Source of the DNA: Aldrovandia affinis
Lineage: Eukaryota > Chordata > Actinopteri > Notacanthiformes > Halosauridae
Direction of reading: 5' to 3'
Assembly (NCBI GenBank): GCA_029706075.1
Contig: JAINUG010000015.1
Span: 2,568,307 to 2,632,306 of the forward strand
Length of the DNA: 64,000 bases
The notes beneath the pieces were generated by a model. It was not told the origin of the DNA and made no database searches. It saw only the letters and a list, made by a program, of their open reading frames with translations. The translations under genes were made by a program, and so were the position numbers. Shown one piece after another: positions 1 to 11,149 of this stretch (positions are counted from its first letter, which is position 1; every line of letters starts with the position of its first letter).

Positions 1-291
1 GGCTGATTTGGTATGGATGGTACATGGCAGTCTTTTTCATAGAGAATTCTCAAGGTGTCCTTGGTGCATTGATATGTTTCCGCAGTGTTCATATGTGTGC
101 ATAAATAGCTTAAGACCTGCTCAGTGTTTGTGTTATAAGATTTAACAGTATATGGTGTTGCAGGAAAATACTTTAAATGTCCAAGTCTCACAAAACTGAC
201 CATGTAACATACAAGGAGTAGAGAAGATAATGGAAACGCCAAACAATATATGAATAACTAATAAAAATTTGACCTTTGACTTCAGAACCGC
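1..291. other. Intergenic sequence, no feature recognised
   Basis: AT-rich sequence without a convincing exon, repeat end or regulatory pattern. It leads into the Tc1 scrap that follows. Confidence 0.4.
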
Positions 292-492
292 TTAAATCCT
301 TCTTGGAATGCTGTTGTACAGGTTTTGAACTGCCAACTGTTTATCCCTGTCGGTGAGCTTCAACTTGTGACCACTGTTCCTCTTTCCTAATGCAATTTTT
401 CCATGTTTGGTGTATGCCGTCATGATTCTTGACACTGTTCCCCTTGACACATTAAATAATGTTTCTCTTTCAAACTCTAGTAGATCTCTCAT
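292..492 (-). mobile_element. Tc1/mariner transposase fragment (N-terminal DNA-binding part)
   Basis: On the minus strand a 66-residue open stretch resembles the helix-turn-helix region of fish Tc1-like transposases. It contains the string VSRGTVSRIMTAYTKHGK followed by KRNSGHKLKLTDRDKQ, which matches the usual layout of the second paired-like DNA-binding unit and the GRPRKL-type linker. No catalytic DDE part and no terminal inverted repeat is visible, so this is a scrap. A SINE is inserted directly to its right. The family call rests on remembered resemblance. Confidence 0.7.
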
Positions 493-515
493 ATTGCTTC
501 AGAAACGCACGTATT

Positions 516-888
516 TGGCGGATGGCGCAGCGGTCTAACACACCATGCTTCGGAGTGGTGTGCGCTGCCCGTCAGGGACGCGGATCGAAACCCACGTCTC
601 TACCAGACCGGCCCTGGTCGTCAGTCCGATCTGAGGCGGCATTTGGCTGTCCGCCTCCGGGGGAGGGGGGAGGGAGAGCCGGCACGAGTCCGTCGAGGAG
701 AAGGTTAAGGCGTCCGTGGAAGACTTCCCGTCTCGGAAGAGGCGGGAACACTCAACCAGGAATGTGTGTCTCGCTCCCGGAGGACGGGTGACGGACTCGT
801 GGGGGTGGGGAATTGAAACAAATAGAGGGTTTAATTGGCAACCAAATTGGGAGAAAAACGGGAAAAATCTGAAATAAATTTAAAAAAA
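516..888 (+). mobile_element. tRNA-derived SINE, near full length, with target-site duplication
   Basis: The 5' end reads like a tRNA gene. An A-box-like TGGCGCAGCGGTCTAACA starts near 524, and a B-box-like GGATCGAAACC lies near 581. A GC-rich body and an A-rich 3' end (CCAAATTGGGAGAAAAACGGG) follow. The element is flanked by near-identical 15-base repeats, AGAAACGCACGTATT at 501-515 and AGAAACGCACATATT at 889-903, as expected for a retroposon. A 5'-truncated relative lies at 22,835-23,141, and the 3' tail is shared with the SINE at 6,502-6,931. The exact family name is not known to me. Confidence 0.85.
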
Positions 889-903
889 GAAACGCACATA
901 TTA

Positions 904-3246
904 AAGGGTTGATTTTAAAATGTGTTTTATAGCAGAAACACATTGGTAAATAGTATTGACATTAATGTGAGAAACATGGAGACTCCTTTTTAATTGCAAT
1001 CGACTTGCTTCAAAATACAACTCATTTCCATTCCATGTTGTTTCCATTATTTTGTCTACCCTGTGTAGACAAAAATTACGCTGATAATATGACTATGCTT
1101 ATGGTTTGTAAAGATTTTAAATCGTACAAATCTGCTCAGTAGCAAAGTCTACAATACAGTAGTTTGCAAGAAATTATCTGCCAAGCCATCTACGAACAAA
1201 GAGTGAGAAATACCCTTCACACCGTTTACCACATTTCACGTATCTGCACCATGAGTGAGATACAGGTTTGGTATTTTCCAAAACCAAGCCATCCTTTGTC
1301 TGACCTTTAATAACATTTGAAAGTCACATAGGACATAATATTCTTAATGTGTTATTTAAATGTTTTTTTTAAACCTGAGTTTTTTGAGACTTGGACTTTA
1401 ATTATGTTGGTAGCATTGTGCAACGTGCAGAAAGTGGTAACTGGATGATTGAGCCTTGTATATATGCAATATTCATGTTAAAATTTCTGCAACAAGAATA
1501 TGTAACTACTGAAGAGAGAAAGCTGATTCTCTGTTCATTCATGGTAAGTTATTGTAAGTTTAACAGGCATGTACTACTGTAATAGAATTAGAGAATGCTA
1601 TTTTAAATGTGACTTTAAAAAAAAGTTTGATTTTACATTTTGTGTTTTGTAAAGTATATATATATTTTTGTTTATATTATATGCATTACAGGTGGTCAAA
1701 GGCCATGCTGGTATGAAAGTAATCATGACAACTTTATCTTCATACAGTCTGTGGCAACTGAAATTTCATCATTTAGAATTTAACTGCTAGATTATTTTGT
1801 TGTCCATTGATGCTTTTCTACCCTCGTAGATATTCAAATATATTTACAGATTGGAAAATATTTTTGTGTGCTAATAAAGCTACAGGTTGATAATAACAGT
1901 CTTCAAAATGTGTTTGACAGATTCCACAGAAAGAATGCTTTGGACCTATGTTGACCTGGGAATTAAAACTCTGGGTCAGTTATGTATGTATGTGAATATA
2001 CAGTATTTCAGTATATTGTTCAATGTGGCTTAAGGTGACACAGAAGCTATTTCCCCATATTAAAAAGTGCTACACATATGTACTGGAGACTTTGGGGATA
2101 CACCTTTAAATGTGTCATCATTGAGCGCTCCTTCAACAATGTTTTCATCGTGTACATTCTGTTGTCAGCAGCCATAGTTCCCTGGGTACCTCTTGGACCA
2201 AATGGTTGAAATGTTTGCTTTTTATGAAGCAGTTGTGCACAGAAATTCTGTATTTTATTTGATAGAATCCATGAACAAGTTCCTTCAGAACAAATTTCAC
2301 TGACATAAAAGCTATGGTTGAACATACACTGTACCTGTTTTTCACCTCATCTGGAAATAAATCTTGGGTACCATATCAGAATTGGAAAGTATTTAGAACA
2401 TTTAGAGACTGGTTCCAAATGACATTTAACGTCCAGAACTATCCCCCTAACTGTCACCGGCCTGCTGGCAGGCCATCTACATCATATAACACATTATTCT
2501 TGAGATAACACGGTTAAATGTACCAGAAATATTAACATGTATTAAATGCACAGATTGGGTAGAATCTCGTATTTTCAGCAGTGGAGGTGAAAATACGTCA
2601 ACTGTGATGGCGCAACAAAAATCACGTCCCGATTCAAGGCAGGGTACTCTGGGAGAATAGCTGATCCTTACCTTCAGTGAAGTCTAGAAGTCCCAAAATA
2701 TGACAGATAATTCATAATGTGGGCATCCTGATCACCATAAAGTCCTAATGAACAATAAAAGCCTGTTTCATGACAGATAATTCAATGTTAATGTGGTAAA
2801 TATGTCATGGCTCTTTGAGATCAGTATGAAAGTTTTGTATCCTCGCGATGTTAGATCTTTGCTGCAAAATAAGCCCACTCCCATCATTCGCGATAAGTAT
2901 TGGCCAAACAGCCCCCCGAATGTCCAACCAGCGCCACCAGTAATGTGATCATGTGGCATAATCAATATTAGTTCCCTCCATATATACTGAAATGAGTTTG
3001 GGGTTTTAGCCAATGGGATATCCTTTACAACAATATAAGCTTTCCTTTGGTTTGAATTTAATATCATAAATGAACTTTGCACACATTATGCTATTGAAGA
3101 AGCATGCAATTAGAGAGTGCACGCACTTTGAGTTTTGGAAAACTCTACTTTTCTCTTAGTTCATTTGAACTTATCATTTGGTTTTATAATGCCAAAACCC
3201 CCAAAGAAGACCCGACTTGTCTTGATTCTGTTTACGATCAGTGAGT
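904..3246. other. Intergenic sequence, nothing recognised
   Basis: AT-rich sequence with many stops in all frames. Short open frames (for example at 1,391-1,582 and 2,047-2,345) lack splice-site support and family resemblance. I see no repeat ends or gene signals. Confidence 0.4.
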
Positions 3247-4045
3247 AGGGTTGCCAGATCAGATAGACAATTTCCAGCCCAACCACAGCTTAAAACTAGT
3301 CAAATTCAATAAAAAGCAGCCCAAATAATAACTTTGCCAGAAAACAAACAAATAACCAAATATATTATGTTAAATATTGCATATTATTTTGGCATGTTAA
3401 CAATGGAGGCGATTCAGTGGATAGCACTGTCGCCTCACAGCAAGAACGAACAGGCCGGGGCCTTTCTGTGTGAGTTTGCATGTTCTCCCCGTGTCCACGT
3501 GGGTTTCCTGCGGTTTCTTCCCACAGTCCAAAGACATGCGTTAGGCATTGGAGAGTCTAAATTGCCCGTAGGTAACAAATAAGTGCCCCAAAGTCCATAT
3601 TCCTGCCTTCGCCCCAATGATGGGATAGGCTGCATAATAGGAATATGAAGATTGAGATGAGATGTTAACAATGCTAGCTGCTAGATAGTCTCGCTCAGCA
3701 CTAAATTATGAATACATGGTTGCTAGGTAACTAACGTCTCCTCCAACTTGTAGTCAATGTAGGTAGCCCCTCCCTTATCCCTGATTGAATACAATTCATG
3801 TCAATAAAATATTTTTCTCGAATTAAATGAATGAACAGCATAATATAAGTGGACCGAACAACCAATAGGCTACCTATCAAATTTTGTATTTTTGATCATA
3901 AATGTCACAGCGTGTTTGGTAATAATATTTAATAATATTAATAATATTTTCAAAAACCACAAATTAGCCCAAACTTTATCTACCAGCCCAACGTAATCAA
4001 AAGTATCCCAATTAGGTGGAAAACTGCACAATCTGGCAACACTGC
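3247..4045. mobile_element. Non-autonomous DNA transposon with GTTGCCAGAT ends
   Basis: The left end carries GTTGCCAGAT at 3,250-3,259 and the right end carries its exact complement ATCTGGCAAC at 4,031-4,040. Both ends are followed inward by similar material rich in AGCCCA/TGGGCT. No coding capacity is seen. A SINE (3,406-3,661) is inserted inside and is therefore younger. Exact termini and target duplication are uncertain. The superfamily is not assigned. Confidence 0.55.
3406..3661 (+). mobile_element. tRNA-derived SINE (second family), degenerate copy with target-site duplication
   Basis: It shares long blocks with the better preserved copy at 53,462-53,821: GTGGATAGCACTGTCGCCTC, TTTGCATGTTCTCCCCGTGT, CAGTCCAAAGACATGC and AGAGTCTAAATTGCCCGTAG. 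The B-box region is damaged and several internal blocks are deleted. Both sides carry the 12-base repeat ATGTTAACAATG (3,394-3,405 and 3,662-3,673), a clean target-site duplication. This type of sequence is very common in teleost genomes. Confidence 0.88.
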
Positions 4046-4261
4046 TAGTAGGCGGAAGTGACGGCTTTGCCATCAGAAGGCACCTATCAGGTTCATGTCC
4101 TGTGATGTGCCCTTGTGCTTTGTAGCAAAGAGGGACTGTCACTTACTGATACAACCAGCTTTTCCTGTGTTGCCGGAATAAAGAACACTAAGAGACACTG
4201 TAAATAGGTTTGTGCAATGAGGGCAGACAATTGCCAGAAGTGCAATTTTGTCTTGGTAAAA

Positions 4262-4378
4262 AAATATTATATTATTTATATATGACATATTTTTTTTTTT
4301 TACTTTTATCTTATGATTGCAAAGATAAAAGTAAATAATATATTTAAAAAAATGTCATATATAAATAATATAATATTT
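4262..4378. repeat. Long AT-rich hairpin (inverted repeat)
   Basis: The left arm begins at 4,262 (AAATATTATATTATTTATAT) and the right arm ends at 4,378 with its reverse complement. The outermost 27 bases pair perfectly. An inner block ACTTTTATCTT/AAGATAAAAGT also pairs around a loop of about 8 bases (ATGATTGC). Only the T-run between the blocks differs. It could be a small foldback transposon or a replication-slippage product. Confidence 0.75.
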
Positions 4379-4389
4379 TATATTTAAAA

Positions 4390-5920
4390 AAGACACGTCA
4401 CTTTTTACTTGTATGCTAACAGAATTCCAAAAATGGATTTATGAATCTGACAATCCAGTAGTGGCTAACATCACATGTTTCATTATTGTCTGCGCTCTCC
4501 CTAGGGGGCTTTGAAATGCCATGAATTGTGTGTTGGTGCTCCAAATTTGTTGTGGAACTGGAGAGGAAAGAGTACAGTAAGTACCATATAGTAAGTTACT
4601 ATTATTATTATTATCAAGTTGTGTTCTAATGTCTTGTGTTCTAATGTGTGAGGACTAAGGACCTCTCTGTAATGTAAGGTCAATTATAGTTTGCAATAAG
4701 GCATTAGCAGGAACTTGCATACTGAATACATTTGATTCTTCATGTCCTAAAATGCTGCTGGCTTTACTCTGTAAATAGTAACTGTGGATCTTTCATCTGT
4801 GCAGTGTTCAGAAAGGAATGTGTTGGTACAAGCTGTAGATTGTCGATACAAACTGGGAAAACAAATCACTGTTTACAGAGATTGTTGAGCTGCCAAGTAT
4901 CTGTGGTGTTTTATACAGCAAGGCCTGTTAGCACCCTGATCCACGCAATAATTAACAAGAGCCATTGAGAGGAATTACATCCGTTCCGAAGAGGTAAAGG
5001 GACAGAAATTATATGACATATTCCTTCAGTGTCAGGGTACGAATTGTCAATACAGCTCCTGCTTCCTGGCCAGATTTCCTAATGGATACATTTAGTGTCA
5101 TCTGTAAATGGCTTATTGGCTTATATTCTAGCAAGCAACAAATTATTTTTCATGCTGTTATCTGAAAGGAAGATTATTCGGTATCTTACTCTGACATAGG
5201 CCCCTAAGAAATTGGTATGGGCCATTTAAAAATGGAATTTGTATTCTGTAAGTACAATTTTGCATTAGGGTTTTTCACTACTTTATTGGTACTGTAGCTA
5301 TAAATGTACTTACAGGCACTCCCATACATTTTTGACAAGTTTTTGTGGGTTATCCATTTCTAAATATTGATATAGAAATATGTGTGGCACATTTGTGAGT
5401 GCAAACATGTTTTTAGAGCATTTGCGTGAAAGAAAAGGCAGAGTAATACCTTATGGGGTTTTTTTACAGAGCAAGTCATAAGGAAAAGGCAAAAGAGCAT
5501 GCAGTGTACCAGTTACCTAATAGGTTGTTTTAAACCTAATAATAGTATTTTCATAATAACTTATGGTTATAATAACTTATAACTTATCCATTGTGGTTCA
5601 AAAACGAATGTGAATGATCAGTTTAAATTTATGAAGAGAATTTATTGGTGCATTTACTATTTACTTTTTAATTAAGCATGACTTTTTTTGTCATGTCATT
5701 TTCAAATATATATTTAGGAAGTCAGCACCATATTTTGCATGCCATTCAATAATTTCCCATCATAATTCCACTGCTTTTAAACATTAAATGACTGAAAAAC
5801 ATAAATCATGTTTATTAATAATGTTTTTGAATAAATATTAGCAGATATTAGTGCTGTTCACATTGAAAAATGTTAATGCACATCACACATATTGTTGACC
5901 AATATTATAAAAAAAGTTAT
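4390..5920. other. Intergenic sequence, nothing recognised
   Basis: No supported exon, repeat end or regulatory pattern was found on either strand. Confidence 0.35.
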
Positions 5921-5924
5921 CAGC

Positions 5925-6030
5925 CCTGTTGAGTTTTTCCACATTTTATTTTGTTACAACATGGAATCATGGAAATTGATTTCTTGCTACAGATCAAAAC
6001 AAAATACTAAATAATGTCAAAGTGGGCAAC
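5925..6030. mobile_element. Possible Tc1-like terminal fragment
   Basis: The stretch containing TTTTTCCACATTTTATTTTG and TTACAACATGGAATCATGG resembles the inner part of fish Tc1-like inverted repeats. No transposase or second end is present. Recognition is from memory only. Confidence 0.35.
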
Positions 6031-6196
6031 AGTACACATGTCCAGTATGTTCACATGCCTGGCAGATTTAGTGTGATTTCTCCTCAGATAAAGGAGTGAT
6101 GGGCTGAAAAGGTTACAAATCGTTTGTAGACAATGGGAGTGAAAATGAATGTTGGTCTGGTTTATGAGAGTTTGTGAGAGAAGTGTTCATGTAGAT

Positions 6197-6481
6197 CAGG
6201 GGTGGGCAATTCCTGTCCTGGAGGGCCGGTGTTTATGCAGGTTTTTGTTTCTACCAATTACCCCTGGCTCAATTAGCTAATTAGTTGGATATGCCAATAC
6301 TGGTTCACTTGTAGATTAGACCACAGTAACATGTTTCATATGGGAACACAAGAACAGTCTTCAGCTGTCATTCATGGGCGTATCAAGAAATGTAGCTAAA
6401 ATTTTAGAGCATGCAAATGATTGGGGAGCAGAAGTTAGCATGAAATCCAGAAATGGATACTGCCCTCCTTGCCCACTCCTG
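6197..6481. mobile_element. hAT-type MITE with 8-bp target duplication
   Basis: The left end begins CAGGGGTGGGCAATTCC and the right end, read on the minus strand, begins CAGGAGTGGGCAAGG, the typical terminal inverted repeat of hAT (Charlie-like) elements. Identical 8-base copies ATGTAGAT flank it (6,189-6,196 and 6,482-6,489), the target size used by hAT transposases. At 285 bp with no open frame it is non-autonomous. Confidence 0.9.
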
Positions 6482-6501
6482 ATGTAGATAGTATTTTTTA
6501 A

Positions 6502-6931
6502 CCCCTTTTTCTCCCCAATTTGGAATGCCCAATCGTATTCTAAGCCATGATTACTGAAACGTCCGTTGTCAACTTGGGAGAGCGTAGACCAGCATGTGCT
6601 CTGCTCTGAAACACATTTCAATCACCATTTATTTTCACACCACAGCCTACAAGTTAAGCTTGCATAGGCATGAGTTGGAGGATGGCACTTTGTGCGTAGC
6701 TTTATACTGGCAGATTGTAGGCACGGTGTAGTTGGTGTGTGACGAGACATGGATAACCCTGCCATCTGAATCCCTCCCTCCCTGGGGATGCTACCGCCAA
6801 TTATGCATCGTCCTGCAGGGCTGCTGGCCACAGTCAGCACTGGCACGGTCTGGATTCAATACCAGACCATGGGGCTCATTCACACACCATAACAATGACT
6901 TAACAGGTTGAGTCACACAGCAGCCCCGTAA
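6502..6931 (-). mobile_element. tRNA-derived SINE (minus strand), shared 3' tail
   Basis: Read on the minus strand, a tRNA-like head near 6,880 (B-box-like GGTATTGAATCC) leads to a 3' tail complementary to CTTTTTCTCCCCAATTTGG at 6,505-6,530. That tail matches those of the SINEs ending at 888 and 23,141. Flanking repeats ATAGTATTTTTTAA (left, from 6,488) and ATAGTATTTTTAAC (right, from 6,932) look like the target duplication. The left copy overlaps the hAT target duplication by two bases, so the two elements sit back to back. Confidence 0.72.
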
Positions 6932-6944
6932 ATAGTATTTTTAA

Positions 6945-7930
6945 CATGTTATCACTGGTGTTGTTCACTGAAGTAGCTGAATTCAAGGCTGGCAGCACAG
7001 TATCAGTACTACACAGTCGGTATCCTTCAAGAAGGAAATGTTCATTTAATATGGAACAGGCAACACATTACAGGAAAGTACTGAAAGAGAGTCCACTAGA
7101 CTGAAAATGTCTTGAGGAGAAAGCCAAAGGCATGACTGAGCTAAAGACACAAATTGTAAATAACGGGGGAATTGCCATCTTCCATTAGCTGCGGATGCAC
7201 TGTCTCTCTGTGTGCATAGTCTATTTCTGTGTTTGTCTTGGTTTGGCAGACCCAACGTAAATAGCTGTTAACCGGGCTATAAAATACAATGATGTCAGTG
7301 TACCTCTCCCGCTCTTTCATCAGAGTGGGAGACTTGAGGCCATTCAGGCTTTTAAATGGGAAACACTGGGATAATGCCCCCCTTCTGCCTCTGCGCTTAG
7401 TCAACAGACCTCTGTTTGTTCATCTAATCATGAATCATGATCCTCTCTTCCCTCTTTGGCTATGGGGGAAAGGGCCCTTGCTTGAAGGGAGTGTTTACAT
7501 GTTCCCTTTAAACTGGGGGCTGTTTACCTCATCTCACTTTCATGAGAAAACCTTCACCTGGTCATGCACAGCACACTATGCAGACAGTTTTCGCTGGCAT
7601 TCCTGTGACTATCTCGACTTGTGTTTGTGCACTGAACAGACTCGGATTCCTTCCCACAGGTGAATTTATCAGTTGGTGTATTTTGACCAGGCGGTGAATT
7701 CATTTAGTAAAGAATCTCTCTGAAGTGGGAGCTTCAAAAGGTTTCACATATCAGCAATTTCTGGTGTGATGCTAGACTAAGTTCAAACTTTGGTCTTCTC
7801 AGGGTATGCAGTCAAATAGAGCTAATAAATGGTTAATTTCAAATATTCTACTGTCCATGGAAAACGAGTACTTTCTTTGCTTTGGCACATATCAAACAAA
7901 CAATCAGAACAAACTTTTAGTGTGTTATTT
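6945..7930. other. Intergenic sequence 3' of PERCC1, nothing recognised
   Basis: An open frame at 7,289-7,663 on the plus strand has no recognisable family or splice context. The stretch lies beyond the likely PERCC1 poly(A) site. Confidence 0.35.
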
Positions 7931-7939
7931 TCCTTGACA

Positions 7940-7980
7940 TTTATTTATGATGATTTATATTTACAAGGAAATTATTTATT
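7940..7980 (-). terminator. Candidate PERCC1 poly(A) signals
   Basis: On the minus strand two AATAAA hexamers occur, at 7,980-7,975 and 7,945-7,940, about 315-350 bases after the PERCC1 stop codon. They would give a compact 3' UTR. Position is the only evidence. Confidence 0.4.
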
Positions 7981-8292
7981 TCTATGTCATCACAGGGAGG
8001 TTAAACAGAAAATATATGTATATCCAGTTTCAAAAACAGAGTACATGCCTACATACTGTGCATATGCTTCCAAAAAAGTATATTTACAACAGGAAAGGGT
8101 ATTGTTTTGAGCCTAAATGAATGTCTGTCTCATTGGAAGGTTCATATATTTAATTAAGGGTCATTACTTATATATTCATAAAATATCTCTCACTGGTCCT
8201 TTTTCAATTGTCATCCATTCCTGCTTCCACAAATAAATCTCAGTTAGAATGAACTGTTCAACAGGGTAGGATGAGCCCTCGTTTCCAGTTAG

Positions 8293-9183
8293 CTATGATA
8301 TGTGGTAATCAGTCTCGAGTGCCTGTCGACTCAGCTCATGCGGGGAGTCCCTCACTCCACCCTGCAGCTCCTGGCCACTCTCGGTGGTCCAGTTGGCCAG
8401 GAGGTCGCTGAAATCGGGGGTGTTGGAGGTACTGAGCATACAGACAGGTTGAGTGGGGGTGGGCTCTGTCCAGAAACTGGAGGGCAGACGGCGCTTGCAC
8501 ATGGGCAGCATGTGCCCGTGTCTCTTGTCCACCCTCTGGCGACGGGCATGCTTGCTTCCTCCAGTGGACCCCACATACCTGCGCAGGCCGTAGTTAAAGA
8601 GCTCAGCTAAGGGCCCCAACTGCTGGGAATTCTCCTGGCTGCAAAGCACCTCAAGAGCCTGGCAGTCGGCCTCGCAGGGCAGGTTCAGGGAAGGTGGGGG
8701 TGACTCCTGGTCCTCCTCTTGCCCTGCCCTGCTCCCTGCAGCTCCACCCCCACCTGCCTGGGCCATCTTGACTAGGTCGGCATAGTAGCGCTCGCGGCCA
8801 CATTTCCCCAGGAACGTGCGGTCCTCATATATGTCACAGGCGTCTGGGTCCTCTTCTCGATTCTTCCGTCCAAAGTAACGCTGTATGTCGCTGTTGATGA
8901 GGTCAGCGAAGCGAAGGAGACGATAGGTGGTCTCTGTGGTGCTGGGGGTGGCGCCTTTCTCCCTCCACTCCTCCCCTTCGTCTATCCGGCATGATAAGTC
9001 TCCACTGTCTTCAAGCCCCTCTTCCTCCCCCTCCTGCCCATCCCCATCCTCCTCTTCCTCGTCTTCATCGTCCTCTTCATCCTCTATCAAAGTGCCTTGT
9101 ATGTCCATGGGGCAGTAGAAAGGGTGTTGGAAGGATGTGGCGAGCCGGAAATCACTCAGATTTCTAATCACTCCAGCAGCCAT
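8293..9183 (-). CDS. percc1: PERCC1, proline- and glutamate-rich coiled-coil protein
   Basis: The coding sequence is one exon of 296 codons (ATG at 9,183-9,181, stop TAG at 8,295-8,293). The first residues MAAGVIRNLSDF, an acidic run at residues 34-55, a block with LLRFADLINSDIQRYFGRK (about 89-107), and CDIYED followed by YYADLVKMAQ (about 116-142) match my memory of mammalian PERCC1. A second conserved-looking block LAELFNYGLRRYVG and a basic run lie further on. In mammals PERCC1 acts in enteroendocrine and gastric G cells. Loss of it or of its intestine-critical region causes congenital diarrhoea, but its molecular activity is unknown. A good splice acceptor (TTTTTCCTCAG) ends at 9,203, 20 bases before the ATG, so the 5' leader is split and the intron runs to about 11,032. 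The antisense serine-rich frame is an artefact of the acidic run. Confidence 0.9.
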   Translation of the reverse strand: MAAGVIRNLSDFRLATSFQHPFYCPMDIQGTLIEDEEDDEDEEEEDGDGQEGEEEGLEDSGDLSCRIDEGEEWREKGATPSTTETTYRLLRFADLINSDIQRYFGRKNREEDPDACDIYEDRTFLGKCGRERYYADLVKMAQAGGGGAAGSRAGQEEDQESPPPSLNLPCEADCQALEVLCSQENSQQLGPLAELFNYGLRRYVGSTGGSKHARRQRVDKRHGHMLPMCKRRLPSSFWTEPTPTQPVCMLSTSNTPDFSDLLANWTTESGQELQGGVRDSPHELSRQALETDYHIS

Positions 9184-11032
9184 GCTTAATGCTCTTCTAT
9201 ATCTGAGGAAAAAGGCAAATTTGCATTTGTGAAACCATATCAGTGCATTTTCTCCAATTCTGCTGGCTGAGCAGTCTGCGTTGTTTAAAATATTTTTATT
9301 TACAAAATTTGAAGTATTTTTATACTCTTTTATTTTATCATTTAGATATTGTATATACTTATATACTTCCCCATTAGGACCCCAATAACGCAGTTTGAGA
9401 AGGGAAATCTTATCTGTAATATAGATACATATACATATATGTTGCAGATACTCTTGAAGCAGCAGAATATTCTAAAATTCATGCACCATCTATAATTCAT
9501 CTTTATGCATGCTTAAACTGGTATTAATATGTAGTAGCTGTGAGAGATTCTAAAGATGAAAAGTTCTTCCTCCATCATAAATTCACAGCCTATGGGCAAG
9601 GCCTGCTCCCCAACATGATCATTTATAGCTCTGTACATTTTTGTACACCGCTTTGATGATATTCAACCTTGCTTTATGGATATTGCTGCAGGATGTCACT
9701 TTTTTATTGAAAATATGGCTAAGGGGTGACATTAGTCTCACATCCATGGATAGTTTCTGTAACTTAGGGAAACTGAGAAATAAATCTAAGCAAGTATTAT
9801 TGTACATTTATTTTATATTCTCACTCATCGCCTATTTCACATCCACCAAAATTATCTACAAGAACAGTGTAAACATTGTAAAAATATAATACTTGTAAAA
9901 TGTGTGACTAAAACTTAAGGACAAGCAACATAGCAGTTAGATTTAATGCCTTCCTGATTGTTTTCTGAGATTTGAGAGAGCGTTATGAATGAGAGAAGAG
10001 TGCAATTTTGTTTCCTTTCTCTGTTCTGTATTTTCTTATTTTATCACCAATGTCTCCTTAATTATTATTGTCTCCTTTGATTGAACAGGTAATTTAGACC
10101 TAATTTGGAATTTATGCTATGAAACCAAATAAATCATGATAAAGAAATGCATTTTCAAACATTTTGTGTGCCAGTGAAAAGAAACCTTCTCTAACTAGAG
10201 TTCAGATGAAAAACAGCAGTGGCACAGGGCAAGATCCAGACAGCACAGCAGATAACTGAAAAAAGTATCAAAATACAGCAGCACTTCAAGGCAGATTTTT
10301 TGAAGGAGTAATTCATTGTTACAGTTATTCCCATATTAATATGACATTCATTAACCATGTTTTACCTGTTTTAAAAACGTTTTGTTTTTGTTATTTATCC
10401 ATTGCTTCTCTTGCAACTGCAATTTTTTTTTTAAAACAAATGTTTTTAAAGATGCTTTTTATCAAGCCCACAAAAAATGTGTTGAAGAATTAAGTTTTGT
10501 TTCGAGATCATTGTCATAGGGAACATATTGTATGTGTAACTGTCAAAATGTTTCCTCATATATTCTTCCCCATAATATGTCTGTGAGAATTTTGCTGCCT
10601 TCTTCAGCTTAAAATGTGTCAGTGTAAGTATGTTGTTGTGTCACTGTTGTTGCTTAAAACAACCCGTAGTGTTCTCAGAGTAAATACATAATTAACTGCA
10701 CTTCATGAGCTAGGAAAATGCTACTTTGATCAGCAGATATAAATACTTCACTACATGAGTCTTAAATGTTTAGCCTCTCATTTCTAAGCTTTATACCTAG
10801 TTTTGAGTATTGTTACGGAAACCACTGTTTAAAAATGCATATTTCGGTCATTGAAATCATAAATACAAATCATTAAATATATATGTAATGGGAAAATAGA
10901 CATATCAAATGTGCTACTGCATGTAAATGGCGATTGAACATAATAAAACATACATTCTCCCTGGTATATATTTTCAGTGAAAGAAAAAGATAGTCTCTCA
11001 TTAAAACTGGCATAAAAGAGCATGGCTCTTAC

Positions 11033-11075
11033 CTTGGTATAATGGAAGTGCTTCTTGTTACAGCTCCCAGTTACA
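11033..11075 (-). other. percc1: Predicted untranslated exon 1 of PERCC1
   Basis: Read on the minus strand, the sequence ends in ATACCAAG followed by GTAAGAG, a near-perfect splice donor at 11,032. A TATA box lies 28-35 bases upstream of the inferred start. Joining to the acceptor at 9,203 gives a short leader with no upstream ATG, then the PERCC1 ATG. The start site is inferred from TATA spacing. Confidence 0.6.
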
Positions 11076-11102
11076 AGCTTTGTGCGCCTTTACCTGCCTC
11101 TG

Positions 11103-11147
11103 TATTTATAGTAGAGCGTGGGGCTGTCTCCCTTACAAATATTTGTA
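11103..11147 (-). promoter_or_regulatory. percc1: PERCC1 core promoter: TATA box and FOX-like palindrome
   Basis: On the minus strand TATAAATA occupies 11,110-11,103. About 25 bases further upstream is a perfect 14-base palindrome TACAAATATTTGTA (11,134-11,147) containing forkhead-type ACAAATA motifs on both strands. The upstream stretch to about 11,400 also holds an AGGTCA half-site and the palindrome-like CACCAGCTTGGTGG. A tissue-specific TATA promoter fits an enteroendocrine gene. Factor binding is inferred. Confidence 0.55.
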
Positions 11148-11149
11148 GG

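Noticed and set aside
520-600. tRNA-gene-like A and B boxes (also at 53,470-53,530)
   Set aside because: They belong to SINEs with A-rich tails and target duplications, not to functional tRNA genes.
7289-7663. 124-codon open frame on the plus strand
   Set aside because: No family resemblance, no supporting splice sites, and it lies in intergenic DNA.
8927-9118. Serine-rich open frame on the plus strand
   Set aside because: It is the complement of the acidic codons of PERCC1.
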